From contig WALR01000075.1 of NCBI GenBank assembly GCA_015522765.1, positions 1 through 7,593 of the forward strand: a stretch of DNA of 7,593 bases, given 5' to 3'. Shown in pieces: positions 1 through 5,961 of the stretch; positions within the stretch are counted from its first letter, which is position 1; every line of letters starts with the position of its first letter. The notes beneath the pieces are model-generated. The model did no database searches, had not been told where the DNA came from, and worked only from the letters and a program-made list of their open reading frames with translations. A program made the translations under genes and the position numbers. This DNA is from Candidatus Woesearchaeota archaeon. Its GTDB lineage: Archaea > Nanobdellota > Nanobdellia > Woesearchaeales > WALR01.

Positions 1-242
1 GCGACTGCTATGCCGTCAAGCAGTATCGCCTGTGTTTGGTGGCGAAATTTGCTCTTATTTATCATTCCTGCGATTCTGCCGGTTGCGTCCTCTCCGTCCA
101 CCTCAACTGTAGTGGATAATAGCCCATCCATAAAGTTGCCCCCCCTGAAGAATGTGCCTATTACCTCTGTCTTTTTATCCCTGAATTTGTCAAATGGCGC
201 GTCATCGACTCCTATAACCCTTATCTCTCTCTTAACAAACAT
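1..242 (-). CDS. DUF99 / UPF0215 family protein (endonuclease dU-like), 3' end outside window
   Basis: The minus strand from the ATG at 242 reads open to the window edge (80 codons), so only the N-terminal part is visible. It shows the DUF99 pattern: RVIGVDDAPFD (residues 8-18), RGGNFMDG (33-40), VDGEDAT (48-54) and LLDGIAV (74-80). DUF99 (COG1628) is an archaeal family related to endonuclease V and often annotated as endonuclease dU; the conserved aspartates at 13/14, 40 and 76 fit a metal-dependent nuclease fold. The start lies 1 bp after the stop of the upstream regulator, so the two are probably co-transcribed; an in-frame GTG at 251 is a less likely start. Family assignment is fairly firm. 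Nuclease activity is known only by family annotation, and a link with the neighbouring redox genes is not evident. Confidence 0.85.
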   Translation of the reverse strand, partial: MFVKREIRVIGVDDAPFDKFRDKKTEVIGTFFRGGNFMDGLLSTTVEVDGEDATGRIAGMINKSKFRHQTQAILLDGIAV

Positions 243-243
243 T

Positions 244-759
244 CTAGTCACTTTCCTGCCTGCTTTTGCCGGTGCTTATGCTCCCTGTCAGTTTGCATAG
301 CTCCCCCGCCAGCTTAATTAGCCTTCTCTTCCCCTTTATCTGAACGCTCACAAGCCCTTTATCAACCATCTTTTTTATTAGTCTATGGACTTTTACCTTG
401 TGAATTCCGGTAGCATTTGTTATCTCTGACTGGAACATGCCGCACCTATGAGCCAGCAGTGCCTCCACGATTATCCTCTGCTCCCTCTCCAGGAAGTTCA
501 ATGCCGCCCTCGCATCGAATATGAGCTCCTCTTTCTCCTTTGTATATTTCTCTGAGAGTATGAAATAAACAAGACCCCCGACGAAGAATCCCAGCGAGGA
601 GAGTATGATTATCATCCATGACGCCGGGATTGCGCACCCGCAGGCGCTGCTGTTTTTTATATGGTCAGAGACATAGAGGGCGAAGAAGCTTGCTATGAAT
701 ATGAAGCCTGTTATGATGCCAATAACCAACATCCCGTACCTTTTTGTGTCTCTGCGCAT
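244..759 (-). CDS. Membrane-anchored winged-helix transcriptional regulator (COG2512-like) with extracytoplasmic CGC motif
   Basis: This 171-residue protein has a basic N-terminus (MRRDTKR), TM1 at about 10-30, a short loop with C40-G41-C42, TM2 at about 48-68, a charged linker, and a winged-helix domain at about 88-152. The recognition region (QSEITNATGIHKVKVHRLI, 110-128) resembles the QSEL..TG.SKAKVSR pattern of predicted membrane-associated archaeal regulators. By the positive-inside rule both termini are cytoplasmic, so the CGC loop faces outside and could sense thiol redox state or a metal (inference). The ATG at 759 is preferred over 777 and 789 because AGGAGGGGG (770-762) is well spaced before it and a TATA box near 809 would place the transcript start near 781-785. 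It is divergent from the exported thiol-redox gene and probably controls it. The DUF99 gene follows 1 bp downstream. Confidence 0.8.
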   Translation of the reverse strand: MRRDTKRYGMLVIGIITGFIFIASFFALYVSDHIKNSSACGCAIPASWMIIILSSLGFFVGGLVYFILSEKYTKEKEELIFDARAALNFLEREQRIIVEALLAHRCGMFQSEITNATGIHKVKVHRLIKKMVDKGLVSVQIKGKRRLIKLAGELCKLTGSISTGKSRQESD

Positions 760-761
760 AT

Positions 762-770
762 CCCCCTCCT
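762..770 (-). promoter_or_regulatory. Shine-Dalgarno site setting the regulator start
   Basis: On the minus strand AGGAGGGGG precedes ATG 759 by 2 nt (5 nt from the AGGAGG core). It favours that start over the two upstream in-frame ATGs at 777 and 789, neither of which has a comparable site. Confidence 0.7.
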
Positions 771-793
771 GTTTCATTTGATGTTTCATTATT

Positions 794-831
794 TGTAACC
801 AACATTTATATATTGTTACATTTAATGTTAC
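794..831. promoter_or_regulatory. Palindromic operator candidate with a third half-site around the divergent promoter
   Basis: TGTAAC (794-799) and GTTACA (815-820) form an inverted repeat with a 15-bp spacer that encloses the TATA box. TGTTAC recurs as a direct repeat at 814-819 and 826-831 (12-bp period). Protein bound here would cover the TATA element for both directions, as expected of an archaeal repressor. The adjacent winged-helix regulator is the obvious candidate ligand; that link is inference. Confidence 0.5.
805..813. promoter_or_regulatory. Shared TATA box for the divergent regulator and thiol-redox operons
   Basis: TTTATATAT on the plus strand reads ATATATAAA on the minus strand, a near-consensus archaeal TATA box in both directions. 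Going right, transcription would start near 835-838 and leave about 40 nt of leader before ATG 878. Going left, it would start near 781-785, just upstream of the Shine-Dalgarno site for ATG 759. A second weaker TATTTAAAG at 847-855 could drive a near-leaderless transcript for the rightward gene. Confidence 0.6.
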
Positions 832-877
832 TGGGAGAGGAGCTACTATTTAAAGATAATTGAAATAGGGTGGCAAA

Positions 878-2095
878 ATGAACAGGGCATATAAAAAAAA
901 TAATGGCAGGAGCGCAATTATCATTGTTATTGCCGCCTTATTTATTCTCTCGTTCTCTCCGCTTTTTGTCGGCGCGGCCTCCCCGGCTAGCAGCAGAGGA
1001 AACCACAGCTTTGACATTGTAATCTTCTGGAGTAAGCTCTGCCCCCACTGCAAGGCTGAGAGGGCGTTCTTCACAGATATAAAGGGAGAATATCCATTAA
1101 TGAAGCTGCACTATTATGAGGTTTACTACAACAAGAGCAACCAGAAGCTGTTCTCGAGGATAGCCTCCAACTACCACACTAAGGCGAGGTTCGTTCCTGC
1201 ACTCTTCATAGGAAAGGATGTCATAATAGGGTTCAGCAGTGCGCAGAAAGAGGGAAAGGTGATTAGGGAAAAGATAGATAACTGCATTAAAAACGGCTGC
1301 CCCTCTCCATTCACATATAGAGATGGAGAAGTAAGCAAGAATACAAACTTAACAGTAAACATCCCCCTGCTGGGAAGGATTAAACCCGGCGAGATATCCC
1401 TTTTCAACCTAACACTTATTATAGGGCTCCTTGACGGATTCAACCCCTGTGCAATGTGGGTCCTCTCATTTCTCCTCACGCTTCTTGTTTACACGCGCTC
1501 AAGGAAAAAGATGCTCCTGATAGGGGGGACATTCATATTTGTATCCGCGGTTGTCTACTTTATTTTCATGGCTGCATGGCTCAACACATTCCTCCTGGTT
1601 AATTACACCACTGCTACAAGGATTATCATCGCACTAATCGCCGTGTTTTTTGGCTTAATAAACATAAAGGATTTTATCTGGTTCAAGAAGGGGGTGAGCC
1701 TTACAGTCCCTGAGAGGTACAAGCCCAAGCTATTCGAGAAGATGAGGGGGGTTGTTAAGGAGAGCAGGATTGTGCTTGCAATGGCCGGAACAGCATTTCT
1801 TGCGTTATTCGCCAACAGCATTGAACTTGCATGCACAGCGGGTTTCCCCGCCATATACACCAGAATCTTAACAATGAACAACCTTCCGATATCAAGCTAC
1901 TACGCATTTATGGCGCTTTACAATGTATTTTATGTTGTTCCCCTCCTAATAATCCTTCTTCTGTTTGTGTTCACATTGGGAAGGAGGAAGATGGGGGAGA
2001 GGGAGGGCAGGATAATAAAGTTAATAGGCGGATTACTAATGCTGATATTGGGGATTATGCTGCTCTTAAAACCCGAAATGATGATGGCGGGATAA
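878..2095 (+). CDS. Exported thioredoxin-fold domain (CPHC) fused to CcdA/DsbD-like transmembrane thiol conduit
   Basis: This 405-residue protein starts with a signal or anchor segment (about 13-33). A thioredoxin/glutaredoxin-like domain follows (about 44-148), with the redox motif W51-SKL-C55-P-H-C58, a probable cis-proline at P107 (FVPALF) and a further pair C136/C141. Then come six membrane segments at about 176-205, 212-235, 246-263, 298-322, 340-367 and 378-397. TM1 carries NPC (C191) and TM4 carries ELACTAGFP (C319); this pair of intramembrane cysteines is the hallmark of CcdA/DsbD electron conduits. Charge distribution puts the thioredoxin domain outside. The likely role is to pass reducing equivalents from a cytoplasmic thiol donor to the external CPHC site. 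GGGTGG (868-873) precedes the ATG. The lipoyl-carrier gene follows after 24 bp and is a possible donor (inference). The family is clear; the physiological substrate is unknown. Confidence 0.85.
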   Translation: MNRAYKKNNGRSAIIIVIAALFILSFSPLFVGAASPASSRGNHSFDIVIFWSKLCPHCKAERAFFTDIKGEYPLMKLHYYEVYYNKSNQKLFSRIASNYHTKARFVPALFIGKDVIIGFSSAQKEGKVIREKIDNCIKNGCPSPFTYRDGEVSKNTNLTVNIPLLGRIKPGEISLFNLTLIIGLLDGFNPCAMWVLSFLLTLLVYTRSRKKMLLIGGTFIFVSAVVYFIFMAAWLNTFLLVNYTTATRIIIALIAVFFGLINIKDFIWFKKGVSLTVPERYKPKLFEKMRGVVKESRIVLAMAGTAFLALFANSIELACTAGFPAIYTRILTMNNLPISSYYAFMALYNVFYVVPLLIILLLFVFTLGRRKMGEREGRIIKLIGGLLMLILGIMLLLKPEMMMAG

Positions 2096-2119
2096 ATTAA
2101 ACACGCAAGAGGTGGGAAT

Positions 2120-2509
2120 ATGAAAGACGATTTTCCGGAGGGGCTTCTCTTCAGTAAGGAAAACTGCTGGGTAAAGGTTGATGAAAATGACGGGTCTGCG
2201 CTGGTAGGGGTGATAAAGAAGAGTGCCGAGGCTGTTAATTCATTCGTCTTTTTGGACGCGCCTGAAAAGGGGAGCAGATTCAGGGAGGGCGAGCCCTTTG
2301 CAAACCTCGAGGCAGTAAAATGGACGGGCTCATTAAACGCCCCGTTTGACATGTTAATCATTGATGTTAACCAGAGGGTTGTTGACGACCCCTCTTTAAT
2401 AAACAAAGAGCCGTATAAGGAGTGGGTAGTTAGGGTGAAAGTGGAGAATAAAGAGGGGCTAAAGGGGCTAATGAACAGCAGGGAGGCGGAGGAATATTAC
2501 TCTAAATAG
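2120..2509 (+). CDS. gcvH: GcvH-like lipoyl carrier protein (orphan H-protein homologue)
   Basis: This 129-residue protein is about the length of glycine cleavage H-proteins and aligns with them end to end. FSKENCWVKV (11-20) matches the YSKEHEW start, VGVIKKSAE (29-37) matches VGITEHA, and ANLEAVKW (61-68) matches the lipoylation site, with K67 as the modified lysine. DVNQRVVDDPSLINKEPY (82-99) matches the region after the lipoyl hairpin. Odd points: the glycine of the usual AP-x-SG-x-I turn is absent (NAPFDMLI, 73-80), and a lone cysteine (C16) replaces the residue before the conserved Trp. GAGGTGG lies just upstream of the ATG. It sits between a membrane thiol conduit and an AhpD-like gene, with lipoylation genes downstream and no other glycine cleavage genes. 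A redox-carrier role is therefore more likely here than glycine cleavage (inference). The symbol is by homology only. Confidence 0.85.
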   Translation: MKDDFPEGLLFSKENCWVKVDENDGSALVGVIKKSAEAVNSFVFLDAPEKGSRFREGEPFANLEAVKWTGSLNAPFDMLIIDVNQRVVDDPSLINKEPYKEWVVRVKVENKEGLKGLMNSREAEEYYSK

Positions 2510-2520
2510 GGTGTTAAGAT

Positions 2521-2528
2521 GGAGGTGA
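2521..2528 (+). promoter_or_regulatory. Strong Shine-Dalgarno site that sets the AhpD-like start
   Basis: GGAGGTGA is complementary to the usual archaeal 16S 3' end and lies 5 nt before ATG 2534. The earlier in-frame ATG at 2519 overlaps the boundary of this site and has only AGGGTG upstream, so 2534 is the better start. Confidence 0.65.
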
Positions 2529-2533
2529 GAGAG

Positions 2534-2872
2534 ATGTGTATGGGAAAGAAGCTTGAGGATTTTGGGAGGTGTGTTCAGACACTCTCAAAGGAGAATCCTG
2601 AGAAGATGGGCGCCTTCCATAAATTTATGGAAGCTGTTGAGAAGGAGGGCGCACTAAGTGTGAAGGTAAAGGAGCTTATAGCGCTCGCCCTTGGGATTAA
2701 GGCGCAGTGCACCTACTGCATAGCATTCCACCTTAAGGGCTGCCTCGATGCAGGAGCAACGAGGGAGGAGATAATGGAGGCATCATGGGTGGCTGCCCTC
2801 ATGGGAGGCGGACCTTCACTTGCCCATCTCGACCTCGTTATTAAGGGGCTTGAAGAGTTCAAGAAGGAGTAA
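2534..2872 (+). CDS. AhpD-like / carboxymuconolactone decarboxylase-family thiol oxidoreductase
   Basis: This 112-residue all-helical protein belongs to the AhpD/CMD family. It has the complete AhpD catalytic pattern E-x11-C-x2-C-x3-H: E47, C59 (CTYC), C62 and H66, followed by LKGCLDAGATREEIMEA (67-83), typical of the family. In Mycobacterium tuberculosis AhpD is re-reduced by a lipoylated acyltransferase and dihydrolipoamide dehydrogenase, and passes electrons to the peroxiredoxin AhpC. Here the gene is 24 bp (9 bp from the alternative ATG) after a lipoyl-carrier gene, so a lipoyl-dependent role is plausible. No AhpC or other peroxidase is in the window, so either AhpD acts directly on a peroxide or disulfide, or its partner lies elsewhere. 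An alternative start at 2519 adds five residues. Family assignment is firm; the substrate is unknown. Confidence 0.87.
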   Translation: MCMGKKLEDFGRCVQTLSKENPEKMGAFHKFMEAVEKEGALSVKVKELIALALGIKAQCTYCIAFHLKGCLDAGATREEIMEASWVAALMGGGPSLAHLDLVIKGLEEFKKE

Positions 2873-2901
2873 GCGCAACCTTATTAAACCCTGTAGCAAG
2901 A

Positions 2902-2910
2902 TTTATATTA
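2902..2910 (+). promoter_or_regulatory. TATA box for the flavoprotein-lipoylation operon
   Basis: TTTATATTA lies about 70 bp before the flavoprotein ATG in the only real intergenic gap (100 bp) on this strand. Transcription would start near 2930-2935 with a leader of about 40 nt ending in GAGGTGA. The adjoining TTACATT weakly resembles the GTTACA half-site seen at the divergent promoter, so shared regulation is possible but not shown. Confidence 0.5.
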
Positions 2911-2972
2911 CATTGACATCTACGAATATGAGGGGAGTAACGCTGTTTACCCAAAAACTGTTGAGGTGAATT

Positions 2973-4334
2973 ATGATGACTGTAAAGCTGGTAATAGTCG
3001 GCTCAGGAGCAGGCGGAGTGATGGCTGCGGTAGAGGCAAGGAAGAACGATAAGGATGCTGACATAGTCATGCTTACAAAAGAGAAGCATTTCACCTATTC
3101 GCCCTGCGCCATGCCCTTCCTCATAGGGGGGGAGATAAAGAAGGAGGATGACATTATAGTGTTCAATGAGAAGTTCTTCTCGTCGATGAATATTAAGCTT
3201 GTGAGGGAGGTTGAGGTAAAGTCCATTAACACGGCTGAAAAGCTCGTTGAATACGAGGATAAAGAGAAGAACAAGAAGAAGGAGGGTTATGACCGCCTGA
3301 TCCTCGCCACTGGAAGCTACGCATTCATTCCGCCAATAGAGGGGCTTGACAAGGAGAAGTTCTTCACCCTCAAGAACCTTGACGGTTGCGAGGGGATAAT
3401 CTCAGAGTCCAATAGGATACTTAAAGAGAGAAGCGGAGCAGGGGCTTTAATCGTCGGCGGCGGGCTCATAGGGCTTGAGGGGGCATTCGCCCTAAAGAAG
3501 AAGGGCTTTAATGTGCTCGTTGTGGAGGCATCGCCGAAGATTCTGCCTGCAATGCTTGACAGGGAGATGACTGAGAAGGTGAAGGAATACATTGAGGGGC
3601 AGGGCATAAGGGTAATGACAGGCTCCCTGCTTAAGAGGGTTGAGAAGGGAAGGGCGCTTATTGCAGCCAATCAGGGAGACATCAATGAAGATTATGACAT
3701 GCTGCTAATCGCCGCCGGAACAAGGCCCGACACAAAGCTGGCAAGGGACGCCGGAATAAAGGTGGACAGGGGGATTGTTGTTGACGGGAGGATGAGGACA
3801 AGTGTTGAGGATGTTTATGCCTGTGGCGACTGCGCAGAGTTCAGGGGGGTTCTGGGAGAGGTAACCCCTATGATAGGCACATTTGCATTCAGGTCAGGGA
3901 AGACCGCGGGGGCGAATGCTGCGGGCGGAGAGGCCTCCCTTGACATCGCCCTTAACACCGCCATCACAAAGCTCGGCGGGATGATGGTTGCCAGCGTTGG
4001 CGCGACAGGGGAAGCTGCGGAGAAGGGCGGCATTAATGCTGTCTCCTCATCGTTTACCTCGAGCTCGAGGTCTGAGTACTACCCCGGCGGAACCCCTATG
4101 ACAGTCCGCCTTGTGTGCACTAAAGAGGGGCTTTTACTCGGAGCCCAGATAATAGGGTTTGAGGAGGTTCTTGGAAGGATAAACCTTATGGCGCTTGCAA
4201 TACAGAACAGGATTTCAATTAAGGATATCTCGAATCTTGAGAATGCATATGCGCCCCCCCTCTCGCCGATAGACGAGCCCCTCAGCGTCGCTGCTGGTCT
4301 GTGCCTAAAGAGGCTTTCTCTCCAGCTCAAATGA
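2973..4334 (+). CDS. FAD- and NAD(P)H-dependent disulfide reductase, single-cysteine CoA-disulfide reductase / NADH oxidase type
   Basis: This 453-residue flavoprotein has an FAD-binding GSGAGG (10-15), a redox segment TYSPCAMPF (41-49) with the single cysteine C45, and an ATG motif (112-114). A second Rossmann fold follows with GGGLIG (162-167) and E185 at the end of the next strand, which suggests NADH over NADPH. The second FAD motif is VYACGDCAEF (281-290), and a C-terminal dimerisation domain ends in NAYAPPLSPIDEPL. This architecture is that of CoA-disulfide reductase, NADH oxidase and NAD(P)H:polysulfide reductase. It lacks the CxxxxC pair of dihydrolipoamide dehydrogenase, so it is not an ordinary Lpd. 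Its operon with lipA and lplAB makes lipoyl-carrier disulfide a possible substrate (inference); CoA disulfide, polysulfide or O2 are alternatives. GAGGTGA (2963-2969) is better spaced for the second ATG at 2976. The 3' end overlaps lipA by 4 bp (ATGA). Confidence 0.83.
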   Translation: MMTVKLVIVGSGAGGVMAAVEARKNDKDADIVMLTKEKHFTYSPCAMPFLIGGEIKKEDDIIVFNEKFFSSMNIKLVREVEVKSINTAEKLVEYEDKEKNKKKEGYDRLILATGSYAFIPPIEGLDKEKFFTLKNLDGCEGIISESNRILKERSGAGALIVGGGLIGLEGAFALKKKGFNVLVVEASPKILPAMLDREMTEKVKEYIEGQGIRVMTGSLLKRVEKGRALIAANQGDINEDYDMLLIAAGTRPDTKLARDAGIKVDRGIVVDGRMRTSVEDVYACGDCAEFRGVLGEVTPMIGTFAFRSGKTAGANAAGGEASLDIALNTAITKLGGMMVASVGATGEAAEKGGINAVSSSFTSSSRSEYYPGGTPMTVRLVCTKEGLLLGAQIIGFEEVLGRINLMALAIQNRISIKDISNLENAYAPPLSPIDEPLSVAAGLCLKRLSLQLK

Positions 4335-5227
4335 TGACTGCCATTAATGGGGGGAAACTCCCGCCCTGGCTTAGTATAGAGGTGAAGGACAGAGATGCCT
4401 ATCTCTCCATGCTTGGGCTGCTTAAGTCGTCCGGCCTGCACACAATCTGCATTGAGGGTGACTGCCCGAACAGATATGAATGCTTTGCCAGAGGGCAGGC
4501 GACCTTTCTTATACTTGGAGATGTGTGCACGAGGAATTGCAGCTACTGCAATGTGAAGACCGGGATTCCTGGGGCGGTTGACTATGATGAAATCAGAAGG
4601 ATAGGAACTGTCGTGAGAGAATCAAAAATAGGATATGCAGTAATCACCTCTGTAACAAGGGATGACCTGGAAGACGGCGGGGCGTCTGTCTTCGCCCTTG
4701 CAATAAGAGAGGTGAAGAGGGCCGGTTCAAGGGTGGAGGTTCTTATTCCTGACTTCAGGGGGGACGAGAATGCCCTGAATAAGGTTATTGATGCCAGGCC
4801 TGATGTCATCGCGCACAATATCGAGACGACGAGGAGGGTGTTTAAGAGGGTGAGGGGCAGGGCTGATTACAGCCAGTCCCTTAACATCCTTAGCTATTTA
4901 AGCAGGAAGAGGTGCATGGTTAAATCAGGCTTAATGCTCGGACTCGGGGAGAGCATTGATGAGATAAAGGATACCCTGAGGGAGCTGAGGGAAGCAGGGG
5001 TGGACATCGTTACAATCGGCCAGTACCTTGCTCCGGGCAGGGGGCGCGCTGCTGTTATGAAGTATTATTCAGCTGAGGAATTTAGGAAGATAGGGGATTA
5101 CGCCTATTCCCTCGGGTTTGGTTATGTAGCAAGTTCGCCTCTTGTGAGGAGCTCCTACAGAGCAGAGGAGGCTTTCCTTGTTGCTTTTAAGAGGAAAAAT
5201 GGAAGGGAGAGTTTTCAGACTGGTTGA
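4331..5227 (+). CDS. lipA: Lipoyl synthase, radical SAM enzyme
   Basis: LipA inserts two sulfurs into a protein-bound octanoyl group to make lipoyl. The 298-residue protein carries both family [4Fe-4S] motifs: the auxiliary cluster CIEGDCPNRYEC (C40, C45, C51; CX4CX5C) and the radical-SAM cluster CTRNCSYC (C66, C70, C73; CX3CX2C). It also has the C-terminal RSSY (273-276) whose serine ligates the auxiliary cluster. Other LipA blocks present are ITSVTRDDLEDGG, VLIPDFRG, DVIAHNIETT and KSGLMLGLGE. The start is taken at ATG 4331, which overlaps the previous stop as ATGA and suggests translational coupling; a GTG at 4301 would add ten residues with no family similarity. It is a canonical LipA rather than the LipS1/LipS2 pair common in archaea. 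All key residues are intact, and the likely substrate is the GcvH-like carrier encoded about 2 kb upstream. Confidence 0.95.
   Translation: MMTAINGGKLPPWLSIEVKDRDAYLSMLGLLKSSGLHTICIEGDCPNRYECFARGQATFLILGDVCTRNCSYCNVKTGIPGAVDYDEIRRIGTVVRESKIGYAVITSVTRDDLEDGGASVFALAIREVKRAGSRVEVLIPDFRGDENALNKVIDARPDVIAHNIETTRRVFKRVRGRADYSQSLNILSYLSRKRCMVKSGLMLGLGESIDEIKDTLRELREAGVDIVTIGQYLAPGRGRAAVMKYYSAEEFRKIGDYAYSLGFGYVASSPLVRSSYRAEEAFLVAFKRKNGRESFQTG
5191..5195 (+). promoter_or_regulatory. Shine-Dalgarno site inside the end of lipA setting the lplA start
   Basis: GAGGA sits 3 nt before ATG 5199 within the last codons of lipA. It supports that ATG over the upstream TTG at 5178, which would add seven residues (MLLLRGK) not expected in the family. 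Confidence 0.5.
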
Positions 5228-5960
5228 GCACTCTGATGAGCCGTTCATGAACATGGCTGTTGATGAGGCGATGCTGGAGGCAAGGGCGGAGGGCAGGGCA
5301 GGCGACACCCTCAGGATTTATTACTGGAAGAAGCCTGCAGTTACGATTGGCTATTTCCAGTCTGCGCAGAAAGAGGTTGACATTGAAGAGGCGCTACGCC
5401 TTGGTGTGCCTGTGATAAGGAGGATAACAGGGGGCGGAGCTGTTCTCCATGACCGCGAACTCACCTACTCGATTGTGTGCTCAGAGGGGCTTTTTGGAAG
5501 GGAGATAGTGAAGAGCTACAGGAGGATAGCCTCCTTTATAATAGAAGCCCTGCGGATTCTTGGGGTGGATGCCTCTTTTGAGGGGATAAATGACATTGTC
5601 GTTAATAATCTGAAGGTTTCTGGGAATGCCCAGACAAGGAGGAAGGGGATAATCCTCCAGCACGGCACCCTCCTCATCTCTCCAAGCAGTTTATTCTCTC
5701 TCCTTAAGATAAGCGGCGAGAAGCAGAAGGGGAGGCAGGGCGCAAGGGTTGGCTTTCTCGACGCTATGATTAAAGGAGACAACTCGTTTGACTATTCATT
5801 TGATTATCTGTTTGACAGGCTGGCAGATGCTCTTAAGCGCTCCTTCTCTTCCCATATAGCCCCCCTTGTTAAAGGGGAGCTGAGCAGGGAGGAGATTGTT
5901 AGGGCGGGGAATCTTGCTGATGAGAAGTATCGTACAGAGGAATGGAACATGAGGCGCTAG
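5199..5960 (+). CDS. lplA: Lipoate-protein ligase A, catalytic subunit (split type)
   Basis: The 253-residue catalytic domain of the LplA/LipB/BirA fold activates lipoate (or octanoate) with ATP and transfers it to a carrier lysine. Family motifs are clear: FMNMAVDEAM (16-25), RRITGGGAVLHD (74-85, lipoate/adenylate loop), GINDIVVNNLKVSGNAQ (129-145) with the catalytic lysine K139, and HGTLLI (155-160). It ends with EEWN just where the catalytic domain of one-chain bacterial LplA ends. The accessory C-terminal domain is encoded by the next gene after 1 bp, as in the LplA-LplB pair known from Thermoplasma. It overlaps lipA by 29 bp. With no LipB octanoyltransferase in the window, this enzyme would have to load the carrier with octanoate for LipA, or salvage lipoate (inference). 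Confidence 0.92.
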   Translation: MEGRVFRLVEHSDEPFMNMAVDEAMLEARAEGRAGDTLRIYYWKKPAVTIGYFQSAQKEVDIEEALRLGVPVIRRITGGGAVLHDRELTYSIVCSEGLFGREIVKSYRRIASFIIEALRILGVDASFEGINDIVVNNLKVSGNAQTRRKGIILQHGTLLISPSSLFSLLKISGEKQKGRQGARVGFLDAMIKGDNSFDYSFDYLFDRLADALKRSFSSHIAPLVKGELSREEIVRAGNLADEKYRTEEWNMRR

Positions 5961-5961
5961 T

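Noticed and set aside
10..300. A 96-codon plus-strand frame with a hydrophobic start.
   Set aside because: It is antisense to the recognisable DUF99 coding sequence and is its shadow.
2973..4334. Calling the flavoprotein a dihydrolipoamide dehydrogenase (lpd).
   Set aside because: The required CxxxxC redox pair is missing; only C45 is present and the C-terminus matches the CoA-disulfide reductase/NADH oxidase group.
2120..5960. Reading the cluster as a glycine cleavage locus because of the H-protein homologue.
   Set aside because: No GcvP or GcvT homologue is in the window, and the neighbours are thiol-redox and lipoylation genes.
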